From NCBI RefSeq assembly GCF_031127805.1, contig NZ_JARXHW010000005.1, forward strand, positions 62,001 to 126,000: a stretch of 64,000 nt of DNA. Direction: 5' to 3'. A program made the translations under genes and the position numbers. Under the pieces are notes generated by a model that ran no database searches, had not been told where the DNA came from, and saw only the letters and a list, made by a program, of their open reading frames with translations. The stretch's first letter is position 1. The number at the start of each line of letters is the position of its first letter. The stretch comes from Thalassobacterium maritimum. GTDB taxonomy: Bacteria; Verrucomicrobiota; Verrucomicrobiia; Opitutales; Coraliomargaritaceae. Positions 1 to 13,163 of this stretch are shown piece by piece.

Positions 1-547
1 GTTCGAAGATGGTAACGAGGTGTCCGGCCTTGTTGAGCTGATCCGCGGCTGCAAGACCTGCAGGGCCAGAGCCGACGACTGCGATCTTCTTGCCGGTGCG
101 CTCTTTGGGAGGTGTGGGGGTGACCCAACCTTCGTTCCAAGCTTTGTCGATGATGGAGCACTCGATGTCCTTAATGGTGACAGGGGGCTCGATCACGCCG
201 AGCACGCAAGAGCCTTCGCAAGGTGCGGGGCAGACGCGGCCGGTGAATTCGGGGAAGTTATTGGTCTTCATCAAGCGCTCGTAAGCGTCTTGCCACTTGC
301 CTTGATAAACGAGGTCGTTGAACTCGGGGATGAGGTTGTTGACGGGGCAGCCGCTCGCCATGTTGGCCAGTGTCATGCCTGTGTGACAGTAAGGCGTGCC
401 GCAGTCCATGCAACGTGCGCCCTGTGTCTGTACTTTTTCTTCGTCGAAGTGTTCGTGAATTTCATCCCAGTCCTTGACGCGTTCGAGTGGCGGACGATTC
501 GCAATCGTCTTGCGCTCGAATTCCATAAATCCAGTTGCTTTACCCAT
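1..547 (-). CDS. gltD: Glutamate synthase small subunit, N-terminal part (cut by window edge)
   Basis: The beta subunit of NADPH-dependent glutamate synthase oxidises NADPH and passes electrons to the large subunit GltB, which makes two glutamates from glutamine and 2-oxoglutarate. About 182 N-terminal residues are visible. The iron-sulfur motifs CMDCGTPYC and GRVCPAPCEGSC are intact, followed by the first FAD-binding glycine motif (VVGSGPAG) close to the edge. The ATG at 547 opens MGKATGFMEFERK, a usual GltD start. The gene lies 44 bases downstream of gltB on the same strand, so a gltBD operon is expected. No good Shine-Dalgarno sequence is visible; the start is preceded by a 14-base direct repeat. 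The rest of the protein lies outside the window. Confidence 0.95.
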   Translation of the reverse strand, partial: MGKATGFMEFERKTIANRPPLERVKDWDEIHEHFDEEKVQTQGARCMDCGTPYCHTGMTLANMASGCPVNNLIPEFNDLVYQGKWQDAYERLMKTNNFPEFTGRVCPAPCEGSCVLGVIEPPVTIKDIECSIIDKAWNEGWVTPTPPKERTGKKIAVVGSGPAGLAAADQLNKAGHLVTIFE

Positions 548-553
548 AATGTA

Positions 554-583
554 TAAGTGTGAAGGTGTTTAAGTGTGAAGGTG
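554..583. repeat. 14-bp direct repeat between gltB and gltD
   Basis: TAAGTGTGAAGGTG occurs at 554-567 and again, identical, at 570-583 with two bases between. It fills most of the 44-base gap between the gltB stop and the gltD start. On the gltD strand it reads as two copies of CACCTTCACACTTA just before the start codon. It could be a regulator site or a simple duplication. Confidence 0.85.
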
Positions 584-591
584 AGGGCGGC

Positions 592-5238
<4,647 letters not shown>

Positions 5239-5437
5239 ATCTGTCTAAAAAAATGTGCTATGTGGTATCGGTCGCTTTCTGCAGCAGTCAGCAAACCTGC
5301 TCACGCAAGTGAGATTCCTGTGTGTAGAGTCAAAAAGAAACAGCAAACTAGTGACTCGGAGTTAGCTGTCTAGGAAAATTACCCAATCTAACCGCTTGAA
5401 GACCATTTTTCGCGCCAAATAGCGGTAGAAATGGCCC

Positions 5438-5461
5438 AAAAACCCAAATTTTAGGGTTTTT
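5438..5461 (-). terminator. Intrinsic terminator after the glutaredoxin gene
   Basis: AAAAACCC (5438-5445) pairs with GGGTTTTT (5454-5461) around an AT-rich loop. Both strands end in a T run. Its position just after the stop at 5492 (minus strand) makes it the likely end of the DUF5069-glutaredoxin transcript. Confidence 0.6.
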
Positions 5462-5491
5462 TATCGTTCGGATTAGGGACGGAGTCGCTTC

Positions 5492-5827
5492 TTAGAAGAA
5501 GCGTACCGTCTTGGAGCGCATGGCTTCGTGCTCCTCATCGGTGCACGGTGCATTGGTCGGTGCCTCGGCTTCGGTATTGTTTTCCGAGACGAGCCCGTTG
5601 CTCAGCATGTAATTTTCGACCTCTTCGCCGCTCACGTCGGCGAGCATGGTGCCGTCGATTTCTACGCAAGGAGAGAGTGGTTGGCCGGACTTTTCCACCA
5701 TTTCCGCATACTGATCTGCGTTATTGATGATGTCACGGTCTTCGTATTCGAGGCTGTACTTTTTCATGATAGCGCGAACGCCCATGCTCCAGCCGCAGGT
5801 AGGTTTTAGGTATGCGATGATTTTCAT
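5492..5827 (-). CDS. Glutaredoxin-like thiol protein
   Basis: A 111-residue thioredoxin-fold protein. It begins MKIIAYLKPTCGWS, with the redox site CGWS at residues 11-14 (a single N-terminal Cys, as in monothiol glutaredoxins), and has a cis-proline region in LSPCVEIDG. It should reduce or carry glutathione-mixed disulfides, or bind Fe-S, in the cytoplasm. A longer frame with a TTG start at 5866 exists, but the ATG at 5827 matches the family start and avoids an untypical N-terminus. The acidic tail (NNTEAEAPTNAPCTDEEHEAMRS) extends beyond the normal fold. It lies 39 bases after the DUF5069 gene and probably shares its transcript. Confidence 0.85.
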   Translation of the reverse strand: MKIIAYLKPTCGWSMGVRAIMKKYSLEYEDRDIINNADQYAEMVEKSGQPLSPCVEIDGTMLADVSGEEVENYMLSNGLVSENNTEAEAPTNAPCTDEEHEAMRSKTVRFF

Positions 5828-5866
5828 ATTAGTTGCCCTGTGTGGTGGATTTTCGGAACTTGTCAA

Positions 5867-6391
5867 CTACGCGGATTTGCGAGCGATCACCCATTCGATG
5901 AGTTTGTCGGCGTTATTTTCGTAGGCCCAAGCTGCGCGCAGGAATTCTGCGGGGTGAATGTCGTGCTCCTTGAAGAAACGCTGATCGCCGCTGCAACCAT
6001 ACATTGTCTCCGGGGGAAGCTCACCGCGTAGCTTGCCGTATGCTTTTTGAATGATACGTGGCAGCCACACGATTCCTGCGGCTTCATCAGTTTTTGCCGG
6101 TAATGTGCTGGAGTCGAGCGTGTTGCAGGAAGCTTTGCCTCCTTGCATGGTCAAAAAGTAGTCGCGGCGTGCTTCGCTGACCATAAGAAAGGTTTCGAAG
6201 TCGGGGGCCCCGTGTCTTAGGTAATCTTCCACATAGTCATACACATCCATCGTGTTGAGGCCTATCGAAGCTAGTTCAGCCAATGTCGCATCGTCGAAGT
6301 AGCTGTCCGGCTCATGGTTGCCTCCTTCGTAAGTGACGACGGCAGCTTCCCAGATAGTCTTCAAGCTCTTTTGATATTCGTAGTGTTTCAT
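5867..6391 (-). CDS. DUF5069 domain protein
   Basis: A 174-residue soluble protein. The segment from GIVWLPRIIQKAYGKL to the end, with CSGDQRFF and a C-terminal helix rich in Ala and Trp, matches my recollection of DUF5069, a family of unknown function frequent in Verrucomicrobiota. No signal peptide or membrane segment is present. I chose the ATG at 6391 (MKHYEYQKSLK). A GTG at 6430 would add a hydrophobic stretch that looks like read-through of leader sequence. It is probably the first gene of an operon with the glutaredoxin. No biochemical function can be given. Confidence 0.75.
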   Translation of the reverse strand: MKHYEYQKSLKTIWEAAVVTYEGGNHEPDSYFDDATLAELASIGLNTMDVYDYVEDYLRHGAPDFETFLMVSEARRDYFLTMQGGKASCNTLDSSTLPAKTDEAAGIVWLPRIIQKAYGKLRGELPPETMYGCSGDQRFFKEHDIHPAEFLRAAWAYENNADKLIEWVIARKSA

Positions 6392-6577
6392 GCCGCATAT
6401 AATAAGGGGCCCACGCAGGAAAAACAACACAGCGTGCAGATTTTCTCATTTAGCTGAGAAATACTGCTTGTCCGTTCTCTGTCTGTGACTGTGTGCAGCT
6501 AGTTTCATTGCTGCTTGAGCAGATGCATGAGACTTGTGGCTTTTTTGGGGGGCGTCGCGGGCGCGGAACCCTGAGCT

Positions 6578-8239
6578 TTAGTCGATTTGATTCAGTAATT
6601 GTAGGATGTTGAGCGAGTGGTCTCCGATACTCTCAATGTTATTCAAAATATCAATATAGAGCATCTCAGACTTAATATTAGCTGGATCGTTCATGCGACG
6701 CACAGCTTCGCGGCGAAGCTTCTTGCGAGAGGAGTCGATCGTTTCTTCCAGTTGCAGGGCTGTTTCTATATCGGCAGTGGTCACTTTTTTGCTCAGGCAT
6801 TGAATATAGAAGCCCATGAACTGGTCGACAGGCTTGCTGAAATTACGAATGGCTGCTTGGGTGGCTTCAGGAAGCACTCGTTTCTTTTGATATTTTCGTT
6901 CCGCGAGTTTGACCAAGTCGAGTGTGTTGTCGCAAATTTCCTCGAGTTCTGAAATGACTCGAAGCATGACGGTGACTTCGTTTAAACGCTCGCGACTGAG
7001 CTCGGATGAGGTGCAGTAAATCAAATACTGAGTAATGTCGAAAGCTAAGCGATCGCTACGTTCTTCCATGGCCTTGAGCTCTTTTACACGGCTGCCTAAG
7101 TCAATCTCGGGAGATTCGTAAACTTCGTTAAACCCAGCAAACATCTCACGAGTGAGCTCCGCCATCCGCTGAATCTCACGTTCAGCTTCGGCTAAGTTAA
7201 TTTCGCCCGTCTGCGGTAGGTTGGGGGCTTGGTATTGAATGTGCGCTTTGTCGAGACCCAGGTAGCTCTGGTCGCGCACCATTTTACTCGCGAGGTAGGC
7301 GAGCTGTGGTACGAACCATGATAAGATTAAGATGTTGATAAGGTTGAAGATCGAATGAAACGCAGCGAGGTGATAGAGGGTGTGCGTCAGATCATCGGCG
7401 GCACCAGGTGTGATTTGATCGATAAACTTAGTGAAGAAAGTAAAGACACATAGCATCCAGCAGACACCGATGATGTTCAATAGGAAGTGAGCGCGGGCGG
7501 CGCGTTTGGCTTCCACGCCCCCAGTCATGGCTGCGAGGTTTGCGGTGATGGTGGTGCCGACGTTTTCACCTAGCACAATTGCAGCCGCATCTTCGTAACC
7601 AATCCAGCCTTTAGCGACCAGGGTCAAAGTGATGGCACCAGCTACAGATGACGACTGCACCGCAATCGTTAAAATCGTTCCGAAAGCAAAGAAAATGAAC
7701 ACGGATCCAATCCCATGGCCCGTCCAATCGGCTAGGAAAGAAAATAGCTCGGGATTCGCTGCGATGTCAGGAACGGAGCTCTTGAGGAAATTGAGGCCTA
7801 GAAATAAAATCCCGAAACCGATCAGTGCTTCGCCCCCGTTGCGCACCTTGGGCGTGTGGAAGAAGATCATCGCAACACCAATGCCAATGCAGGGCAGAGC
7901 GATCGAGCTCAGGCTGAATTGAAAGCCGAGTAGGGCGACGATCCAGAAGGTGGTGGTGGTCCCTAAGTTCGCCCCCATGATCATGCCAATGGACTCTCGT
8001 AGAGTCAGTAGCTTTGCATTCACGAAGCTGACGATCATCACTGTGGTCGCGCTTGATGACTGTACCAGTGTGGTCATTAGGGTGCCACTGATGATACTCG
8101 AGAGGCGATTGCGCGTCATATTTGCGATGAGGCTTCGAAGCCCCTCGCCGGAGACCTTTTGCAGGCCCTCACTCATGACCTTCATCCCGTAGAGGAAGAG
8201 TCCTAGACTACCAAAAATTGCGAGGAGTGTTGAAAACAT
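6578..8239 (-). CDS. Na/phosphate cotransporter with PhoU-like tail
   Basis: A 553-residue inner-membrane protein of the Na/Pi-cotransporter II (NptA/YjbB) family. Residues 1-320 hold the two inverted transport repeats, each marked by the QSSS signature (QSSSATTVMIV and QSSSVAGAIT). Residues about 340-553 are a charged helical region of PhoU type (IEREIQRMAELTREM-like heptads, ending in NNIESIGDHSLNIL). The family moves phosphate with sodium; YjbB homologues export phosphate, so direction is open. No pho regulon box is evident in the short upstream gap, and it is not in an obvious operon. Confidence 0.9.
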   Translation of the reverse strand: MFSTLLAIFGSLGLFLYGMKVMSEGLQKVSGEGLRSLIANMTRNRLSSIISGTLMTTLVQSSSATTVMIVSFVNAKLLTLRESIGMIMGANLGTTTTFWIVALLGFQFSLSSIALPCIGIGVAMIFFHTPKVRNGGEALIGFGILFLGLNFLKSSVPDIAANPELFSFLADWTGHGIGSVFIFFAFGTILTIAVQSSSVAGAITLTLVAKGWIGYEDAAAIVLGENVGTTITANLAAMTGGVEAKRAARAHFLLNIIGVCWMLCVFTFFTKFIDQITPGAADDLTHTLYHLAAFHSIFNLINILILSWFVPQLAYLASKMVRDQSYLGLDKAHIQYQAPNLPQTGEINLAEAEREIQRMAELTREMFAGFNEVYESPEIDLGSRVKELKAMEERSDRLAFDITQYLIYCTSSELSRERLNEVTVMLRVISELEEICDNTLDLVKLAERKYQKKRVLPEATQAAIRNFSKPVDQFMGFYIQCLSKKVTTADIETALQLEETIDSSRKKLRREAVRRMNDPANIKSEMLYIDILNNIESIGDHSLNILQLLNQID

Positions 8240-8401
8240 AGATAGTGGGCTTGATGCAAATGCTTCAGCTAAGGTTACAATTATGTAACATCAATGAAAA
8301 ACGACAGCTTGGCTTACTGCTATATTCGAGGGATTGTTTTGGGTGCCCCTAGAATGATTTCAAATATTGGGGCACATCAGACGGGATGACTTCCTTGGTT
8401 C

Positions 8402-8411
8402 GGGGGGGGGG
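8402..8411. repeat. Run of ten G residues upstream of the GFA-family gene
   Basis: An uninterrupted G10 tract 63 bases before the chosen start of the next gene. Tracts of this length are prone to slippage, and they are also prone to sequencing error. Confidence 0.9.
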
Positions 8412-8474
8412 CATTCAGTTTTCCATGAATCTTTGATTTTGCGTTTGCTCTCAGCTTTCTTTTCTAAATGCGTG

Positions 8475-8897
8475 ATGACTACAGTATATAAAGGATCCTG
8501 CCTTTGCAGAGAGGTGGTGTATGAAATTGAGGGCGAATTTGAGAATTTCTATCTCTGTCACTGTGATCGTTGCCGTAAAGACACGGGTTCGGCTCACGCT
8601 GCGAATTTGTTCAGTCAGGATTTTAAATTACGTTGGCTATCTGGCGAAAACCAAGTTCGCAGTTATCAATTGCCGGATAGCTGTCATGCGAAAAGCTTCT
8701 GCTCGCACTGTGGCTCGGCTTTACCGCATCGACTCGCAGGAGGCTCCATGCTGATGGTGCCGGCTGGCAGTCTCGACAGCGAACTCTCCATCAAGCCTCA
8801 GGCGCATCTTTTTTGCTCGGAAAGAGCCTTGTGGGATAATGGCCTCGAATGTATACCATCTTGTGAAGAATTACCTGAGGAAAACTCGTCGGGCTGA
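8475..8897 (+). CDS. GFA/CENP-V family zinc protein
   Basis: A 140-residue protein of the family named after glutathione-dependent formaldehyde-activating enzyme. Zinc ligands are all visible: CLC near the start (GSCLCREVVYE), CHCDRC, and CSHCGS. Members bind zinc and sometimes glutathione, but most have no proven substrate. The ATG at 8475 (MTTVYKGSCLC) gives the normal family start. The same frame stays open back to 8367 but would translate the G10 tract. The gene stands alone and is divergent from the phosphate transporter. A hairpin terminator follows. Confidence 0.85.
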   Translation: MTTVYKGSCLCREVVYEIEGEFENFYLCHCDRCRKDTGSAHAANLFSQDFKLRWLSGENQVRSYQLPDSCHAKSFCSHCGSALPHRLAGGSMLMVPAGSLDSELSIKPQAHLFCSERALWDNGLECIPSCEELPEENSSG

Positions 8898-8922
8898 ATT
8901 CGTCCTTCATAAATCTTGAAGC

Positions 8923-8946
8923 GACAGGTCTTTGGCTAGGCCTGTC
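8923..8946 (+). terminator. Hairpin terminator after the GFA-family gene
   Basis: GACAGGTC (8923-8930) pairs with GGCCTGTC (8939-8946), eight pairs with one G-T. A pyrimidine-rich tract follows, but not a clean T run. Confidence 0.5.
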
Positions 8947-9031
8947 TCTCGTTCTTTCTGGCGGTGCTCGGAGCGTGGGGGCTTTTTACCCTGGATTCTG
9001 GCTGTGGTTTTGATGTGTCACGTTCGGGCGC

Positions 9032-11572
9032 TTACTCTGCAATCGATGCTAATTCTAAGGGCACGATCTTAATCGTGCCGCTTTCCTTGGCTTCCGTCAT
9101 TGAAAGGCTGAAGCTGATTTGAAAATCGTTGAGCTCTTCGGGATCGACTAAGGTTTGTTCGATGAGCCAGCTTGTGCGGTCTTCGGATTCGGTGATCTTG
9201 GTGTTGGCTTTATTGCGCGCGCCGGGATCGAGGCGGATCCATTCGTGGCTTTCGTAGTAGGCTTCCATTGCGTTGCTGAGTGCGGTGTATTTCCAGCGGG
9301 CTTCGGGGAACATCTGGTCGAGTGGAAAGTGTTCGTCGATCTCTTGATATTCCTTGTTGGCTAGCATGCGTAGAAAGCGGAAGACTTCGTTGCGCACGAG
9401 GCGGGTGAAGGCTTCACGGTCGTGAGTGATATCGCTCGGGCCGGTGGGCGCGGGGAGGGCTTCGTCGCTATTGGGCTTATAGTCGGGGTCTTTGAGTGTC
9501 TCCCATTCATCCAATAGGCTGGAATCGGTGATGCGTAGCAATGTCTCGATATAAGTGACGACTTCGTTCACGGCTTCGGTTTTGAAGGCGGGCGGAATGG
9601 TGTTGGTGAGCACGCGGTAGACATTGGTCAGATGGCGTAGTAGCAGACCTTCCGCACGGGTGAGCCCGTAGAGTTTGACGTAGTCGGCGAAACTGCTGTA
9701 GCGCTCAAACATCTCGCGGGCAATTGATTTGGGGCGAATGTTCTCGCCGCCGACCCAAGGGTGTAGGGCGGAAAAGCGGTTGAATGTTTCGTAAATGAAT
9801 TCGCTCTCGGGCTTGGGATATTCGAGTTTTTCCAGCTCTTCCATACGGTCGTCGTATTCGATGCCGGCGGCTTTCATCTCGGCGACTTTGTCACCTTTCA
9901 GCTTGTCGAGCTGCTTGCGCAGAATGATGTCGGGGTTTTCTAGAATAGATTCCACCAGGCTGAGCAGCTTGAGCTCATACTCGGGCGCGGTGGTGTCGAG
10001 CAGGCCGAGTGTGTCGATGCAATAGAGCGCGAGTGTTTGATTGAGCGAAAAGTCGTCTTGAAGTTCAAGGTTGACGCGTAGTTTCGGTTCGCTGCCCTTA
10101 GGCATGATCTCGATGATGTTGCGGTCGGTGAGTGCACGGAATAGCTGGAAGGCTTGTTTGCGCATGCTCTTCTTGGACTGTTCGGAATTGTGGCAGTCGC
10201 GGATGAGTTGGCGCATGGCGGCGCAGCCGTCGCTTTGGCGGCTGAGCACATTGAGTAGCATGCTGTGGGATACCTGGAAGCTGGAAGTGAGCGGTTCCGC
10301 GGGAGCGCCTTGCAGGCGTTGGTAAGTTTGTTCGTCCCAGTGCACGAATCCGCGTTCGGGTGGCTTGCGCTTGACTAGCTTTTTCTTCTTTTTCGGGTCA
10401 GCGGCTGCTTTGGCTTCCAAGCGCTTGTTTTCAATTACGTGCTCGGGTGCCATGGCGACGACGTAGCCGTGGTCGTCGAAGCCCTTGCGGCCTGCACGTC
10501 CACTGATTTGGTGGAAGTCGCGTGCGGTCAGAATGCTGGTTTTGACGCCTCCATATTTGCAGAGTTGGGTGAATAGCACCGTGCGAATCGGGACATTCAC
10601 CCCTACGCCCAAGGTGTCGGTGCCGCAAATGATTTTGAGTAGGCCTTTCTGTGCCAGCTTTTCAATCAGCACCCGGTATTTGGGAAGTAGGCCGGCGTGG
10701 TGGAGACCGATGCCACTGCGCAGTAGTTTCTTGATCTCTTTGCCAAAGGGGCTGCTGAAGGAGGCGCCTTGTAACTCCTTTGTGATAATCGCTTTTTCCT
10801 CTTTGCTGCAGACGTTAATGCTGAGCAAGCTTTGTGCGGTTTCGGATGCCGCTCGTTGGGTGAAATGCACAATGTAGACCGGAAACTTGTTGGCCGCCTG
10901 CAGTTTCTCCAGCGTCTCAGTGAGCGGATCTTCGACGTAGGTGAATTCCAATGGCACGGGGCGCTCGGTGCTGGATACGGTGACGCACTCGTTGCCGGTA
11001 ACGCGCTCGAGTTCGCGTTCAAAGAAGCGCGTTTCACCCAATGTGGCCGAAATTAGCAAAAAACGTGATTGAGGCAAAGTGAGTAGGGGAGCTTGCCAAG
11101 CGCCACCGCGCTCTCCGTCGGAATAGTAATGAAACTCGTCCATGATCACATCATGGACTTTTGCCTGATCGCCGTCACGTAGCGCGATATTGGCCAAGAT
11201 CTCGGCGGTGCAGCAGAGGATGGGGGCTCCGCGGTTGACGCTGGCGTCGCCGGTCATCATGCCGACATTTTCGGGGCCAAAGTCGCGACAGAGGGCAAGG
11301 AACTTTTCATTGACCAATGCTTTGATTGGACATGTGTAGACAGATTGACGGCCCAGTGATGCGGATAAGAAGTGCAGTGCCGCCGCCACCAACGATTTTC
11401 CGGAGCCAGTGGGCGTGTTGAGGATGACATTTTTGCCGGAGAAGATTTCCAGAATCGCTTCCTCTTGCGCGGGGTAGAGTTCAATGCCTTTGATCAATGC
11501 ATATTCAAGGAAGTGTTCCATGAGTGCATCGGGATCTGTGATATTACGAAGTGGCTTGAGTGGGTAGTCCAT
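9032..11572 (-). CDS. DEAD/DEAH-box helicase with DUF3516-type C-terminus (Ski2-like)
   Basis: An 846-residue ATP-dependent RNA or DNA helicase. Motif I is TGSGKS (residues 55-60), motif II is DEFH, motif III is SAT, and motif VI is GRAGRKGFDDHG. These lie in the two RecA folds (about 30-380). A Lys-rich insert (DPKKKKKLVKRK) follows, then a long helical C-terminal region I assign to DUF3516. That architecture, DEFH with a Ski2-like core, is known in Actinobacteria and scattered other phyla; its cellular role is not settled. The ATG at 11572 is well placed. It is a single gene, with a 510-base gap upstream shared with the divergent barrel-protein gene. Confidence 0.88.
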   Translation of the reverse strand: MDYPLKPLRNITDPDALMEHFLEYALIKGIELYPAQEEAILEIFSGKNVILNTPTGSGKSLVAAALHFLSASLGRQSVYTCPIKALVNEKFLALCRDFGPENVGMMTGDASVNRGAPILCCTAEILANIALRDGDQAKVHDVIMDEFHYYSDGERGGAWQAPLLTLPQSRFLLISATLGETRFFERELERVTGNECVTVSSTERPVPLEFTYVEDPLTETLEKLQAANKFPVYIVHFTQRAASETAQSLLSINVCSKEEKAIITKELQGASFSSPFGKEIKKLLRSGIGLHHAGLLPKYRVLIEKLAQKGLLKIICGTDTLGVGVNVPIRTVLFTQLCKYGGVKTSILTARDFHQISGRAGRKGFDDHGYVVAMAPEHVIENKRLEAKAAADPKKKKKLVKRKPPERGFVHWDEQTYQRLQGAPAEPLTSSFQVSHSMLLNVLSRQSDGCAAMRQLIRDCHNSEQSKKSMRKQAFQLFRALTDRNIIEIMPKGSEPKLRVNLELQDDFSLNQTLALYCIDTLGLLDTTAPEYELKLLSLVESILENPDIILRKQLDKLKGDKVAEMKAAGIEYDDRMEELEKLEYPKPESEFIYETFNRFSALHPWVGGENIRPKSIAREMFERYSSFADYVKLYGLTRAEGLLLRHLTNVYRVLTNTIPPAFKTEAVNEVVTYIETLLRITDSSLLDEWETLKDPDYKPNSDEALPAPTGPSDITHDREAFTRLVRNEVFRFLRMLANKEYQEIDEHFPLDQMFPEARWKYTALSNAMEAYYESHEWIRLDPGARNKANTKITESEDRTSWLIEQTLVDPEELNDFQISFSLSMTEAKESGTIKIVPLELASIAE

Positions 11573-11998
11573 GTGCAGTCAGCATTCGGGTAGACTTGTA
11601 GGAGTGCAAGACTGCTTCGAAAAACGAGTTTTGATCAATTTCAGAGCATAGTACCGTTTCTTTTTTGCGCACAGCTGGGGCGTGGTGAGCAAAATTAGTA
11701 CATTGTGATGTGGCACACTACAATTTTTTTACAAAAGAGATCTCAATAAATTTTTCTAGAATGTGACCGAACTTTTGTTGGCTTTTGGGGCGATGCTTAG
11801 CTCAGTTTTGATGTGAAGTAAATGTCTGTAATTACTTCGTTAGTAGTCTAATCTATACTCGTTATTTGATCCTCGTTGTATTGGGTGCACTTCTGTTTAA
11901 ACTTCATGAGTAGGTTTATTGATTAGTATTTACATGTATGAGTTGTATTAATTTGAAGAGGTTTTTATTAGAGTTGATAATGTGATTTTTTGTGGAGT

Positions 11999-12014
11999 TG
12001 GCATCGGTTTAGCT
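11999..12014 (+). promoter_or_regulatory. Sigma-54-like promoter of the barrel-protein gene
   Basis: TGGCATC, then GGTT, then TAGCT: the invariant GG (12000-12001) and GC (12012-12013) are exactly ten bases apart. The -24 box matches the consensus TGGCACG well. The start codon is 70 bases beyond the -12 element. The same geometry is found before urtA. Confidence 0.55.
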
Positions 12015-12043
12015 AAGTGACGTTTGTGCAAAAAAAAATAGCA

Positions 12044-12061
12044 CAACAACAACAACAACAA
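12044..12061 (+). repeat. (CAA)6 in the leader of the barrel-protein gene
   Basis: Six perfect CAA units in the presumed 5' untranslated region, ending 21 bases before the ATG. Unstructured CA-rich leaders can aid translation where no Shine-Dalgarno sequence exists, which is the case here. Confidence 0.8.
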
Positions 12062-12082
12062 GGCAGTTAAACTAATCAGAAT

Positions 12083-13081
12083 ATGAAATTACAAAAACAA
12101 CTTATTGCATCGCTTGCGGGCGCTGCATTTTTGGGCTCCGTTGCAAATGCTGAGATTCCACTTACAGATGATCTGAGTGCATATGGTTATATTGACATGG
12201 CGCTGACTGATGGCGATGACTCGGGTGATACTGAAACTGCAGTTGCTGAGTTTGAGCTCGGTTTAGCTTTTACTCCCGCTGAAAGTAAGTGGTCGGCTGT
12301 AGCTGAAATATCCTTTGATAGTAATAGCGATTCCAGTTCTGAAACTACACGAGGCAATGGTGTTGATGGGCTTCCGGGAACTGCTGATGATACCTTCACG
12401 ACTGAAACTGAGACGAATGCGTCTGCTGAGTTTGAAACTGTGACCATTACATATGCTTACAGTGATGAGCTTTCATTCACTGCGGGTAATATATTGAGTT
12501 ACCAAGGTTTTGAAACCTTTGATGCGACAGGTCTTTATCAATACAGTGCGCAGGGGATCGGCGGGGGGTATGTATACTCTGCTGGCTATGCAGTAGGCGC
12601 TTCCGCTGACTACGTAACTGATGCTTATGCGTTTGGTGCATGGATCGGAGATTCGGATGATGCGAAGCAAAGCTATGAGTTCTTGGCGGCTTTTACTGGT
12701 GTTGAAGGTCTGACTGTTAAGGCGATTTACGCAGACGATCCTGGTTATGAAACGATCAATGTTTGGGCGAGTTATGAAATTGATGCATTCACTTTCGCGG
12801 TCGAGTATACTGGAAATGATTGGGAAGATGACTTCACTGTAGGTGAAGAGCGTCCTGAGGATGTTTATATGGCACTTGTGTATTACTCATTTGGTGATGC
12901 CGGTGTTACTTTCCGTTATTCTGGTGGTGATTATGAGGACGGTATCGAATTTGATCGTTACACATTCTCTCCTAGCTACTCTTTTTCCGATAATGTTTTC
13001 GGACTGCTAGAGATTTCCTATGAAGAAGTTGACGATGAGGATGCGACAACGCTAGCTGCTGAGCTTATCTATAGCTTCTAA
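12083..13081 (+). CDS. Outer-membrane beta-barrel protein, putative porin
   Basis: A 332-residue exported protein. Residues 1-23 form a signal peptide ending VANA, cleaved before EIPL. The mature chain is acidic (a stretch of Asp and Glu around 35-55) and alternates aromatic and hydrophobic residues in strands of about ten. It ends in IYSF; the C-terminal Phe is the hallmark of outer-membrane barrels inserted by the Bam complex. No family name can be given with certainty. Its place before the urea transporter, behind a promoter resembling that of urtA, suggests it lets urea or short amides through the outer membrane; this is inference. A strong terminator follows, so it is transcribed alone and probably at a high level. 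Confidence 0.75.
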   Translation: MKLQKQLIASLAGAAFLGSVANAEIPLTDDLSAYGYIDMALTDGDDSGDTETAVAEFELGLAFTPAESKWSAVAEISFDSNSDSSSETTRGNGVDGLPGTADDTFTTETETNASAEFETVTITYAYSDELSFTAGNILSYQGFETFDATGLYQYSAQGIGGGYVYSAGYAVGASADYVTDAYAFGAWIGDSDDAKQSYEFLAAFTGVEGLTVKAIYADDPGYETINVWASYEIDAFTFAVEYTGNDWEDDFTVGEERPEDVYMALVYYSFGDAGVTFRYSGGDYEDGIEFDRYTFSPSYSFSDNVFGLLEISYEEVDDEDATTLAAELIYSF

Positions 13082-13113
13082 TTAATATAAGCTTGATATT
13101 GGATTGATTCGTA

Positions 13114-13148
13114 GGGGCCTCATTTTAATAGTGAGGCCTCTTTTTTTT
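13114..13148 (+). terminator. Strong intrinsic terminator after the barrel-protein gene
   Basis: A nine-pair stem (13114-13122 with 13132-13140, core GGCCTCA/TGAGGCC) followed by eight T residues. Confidence 0.9.
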
Positions 13149-13163
13149 ACTAACATTATAATT

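Larger units (their letters stand above)
11573..12082. other. 510-base AT-rich divergent regulatory gap
   Basis: The longest gene-free stretch in the window. It is strongly AT-rich and holds no credible reading frame. Near its right end are a sigma-54-like promoter (11999-12014) and a (CAA)6 run (12044-12061). The left part presumably carries the helicase promoter, but I see no clear -35/-10 pair. Confidence 0.7.

Noticed and set aside
5280..5310. GG-N10-GC on the minus strand upstream of gltB
   Set aside because: The -24 box is AGGTTTG, too far from TGGCACG; spacing alone is a weak criterion.
11706..11722. TGGCACA upstream of the barrel-protein gene as a second sigma-54 site
   Set aside because: The -24 box is good but ten bases later there is TT instead of GC.
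12044..12061. (CAA)6 as a phase-variation switch
   Set aside because: It is outside the coding region, short, and of a type seen as unstructured leader sequence; no evidence for an on/off effect.
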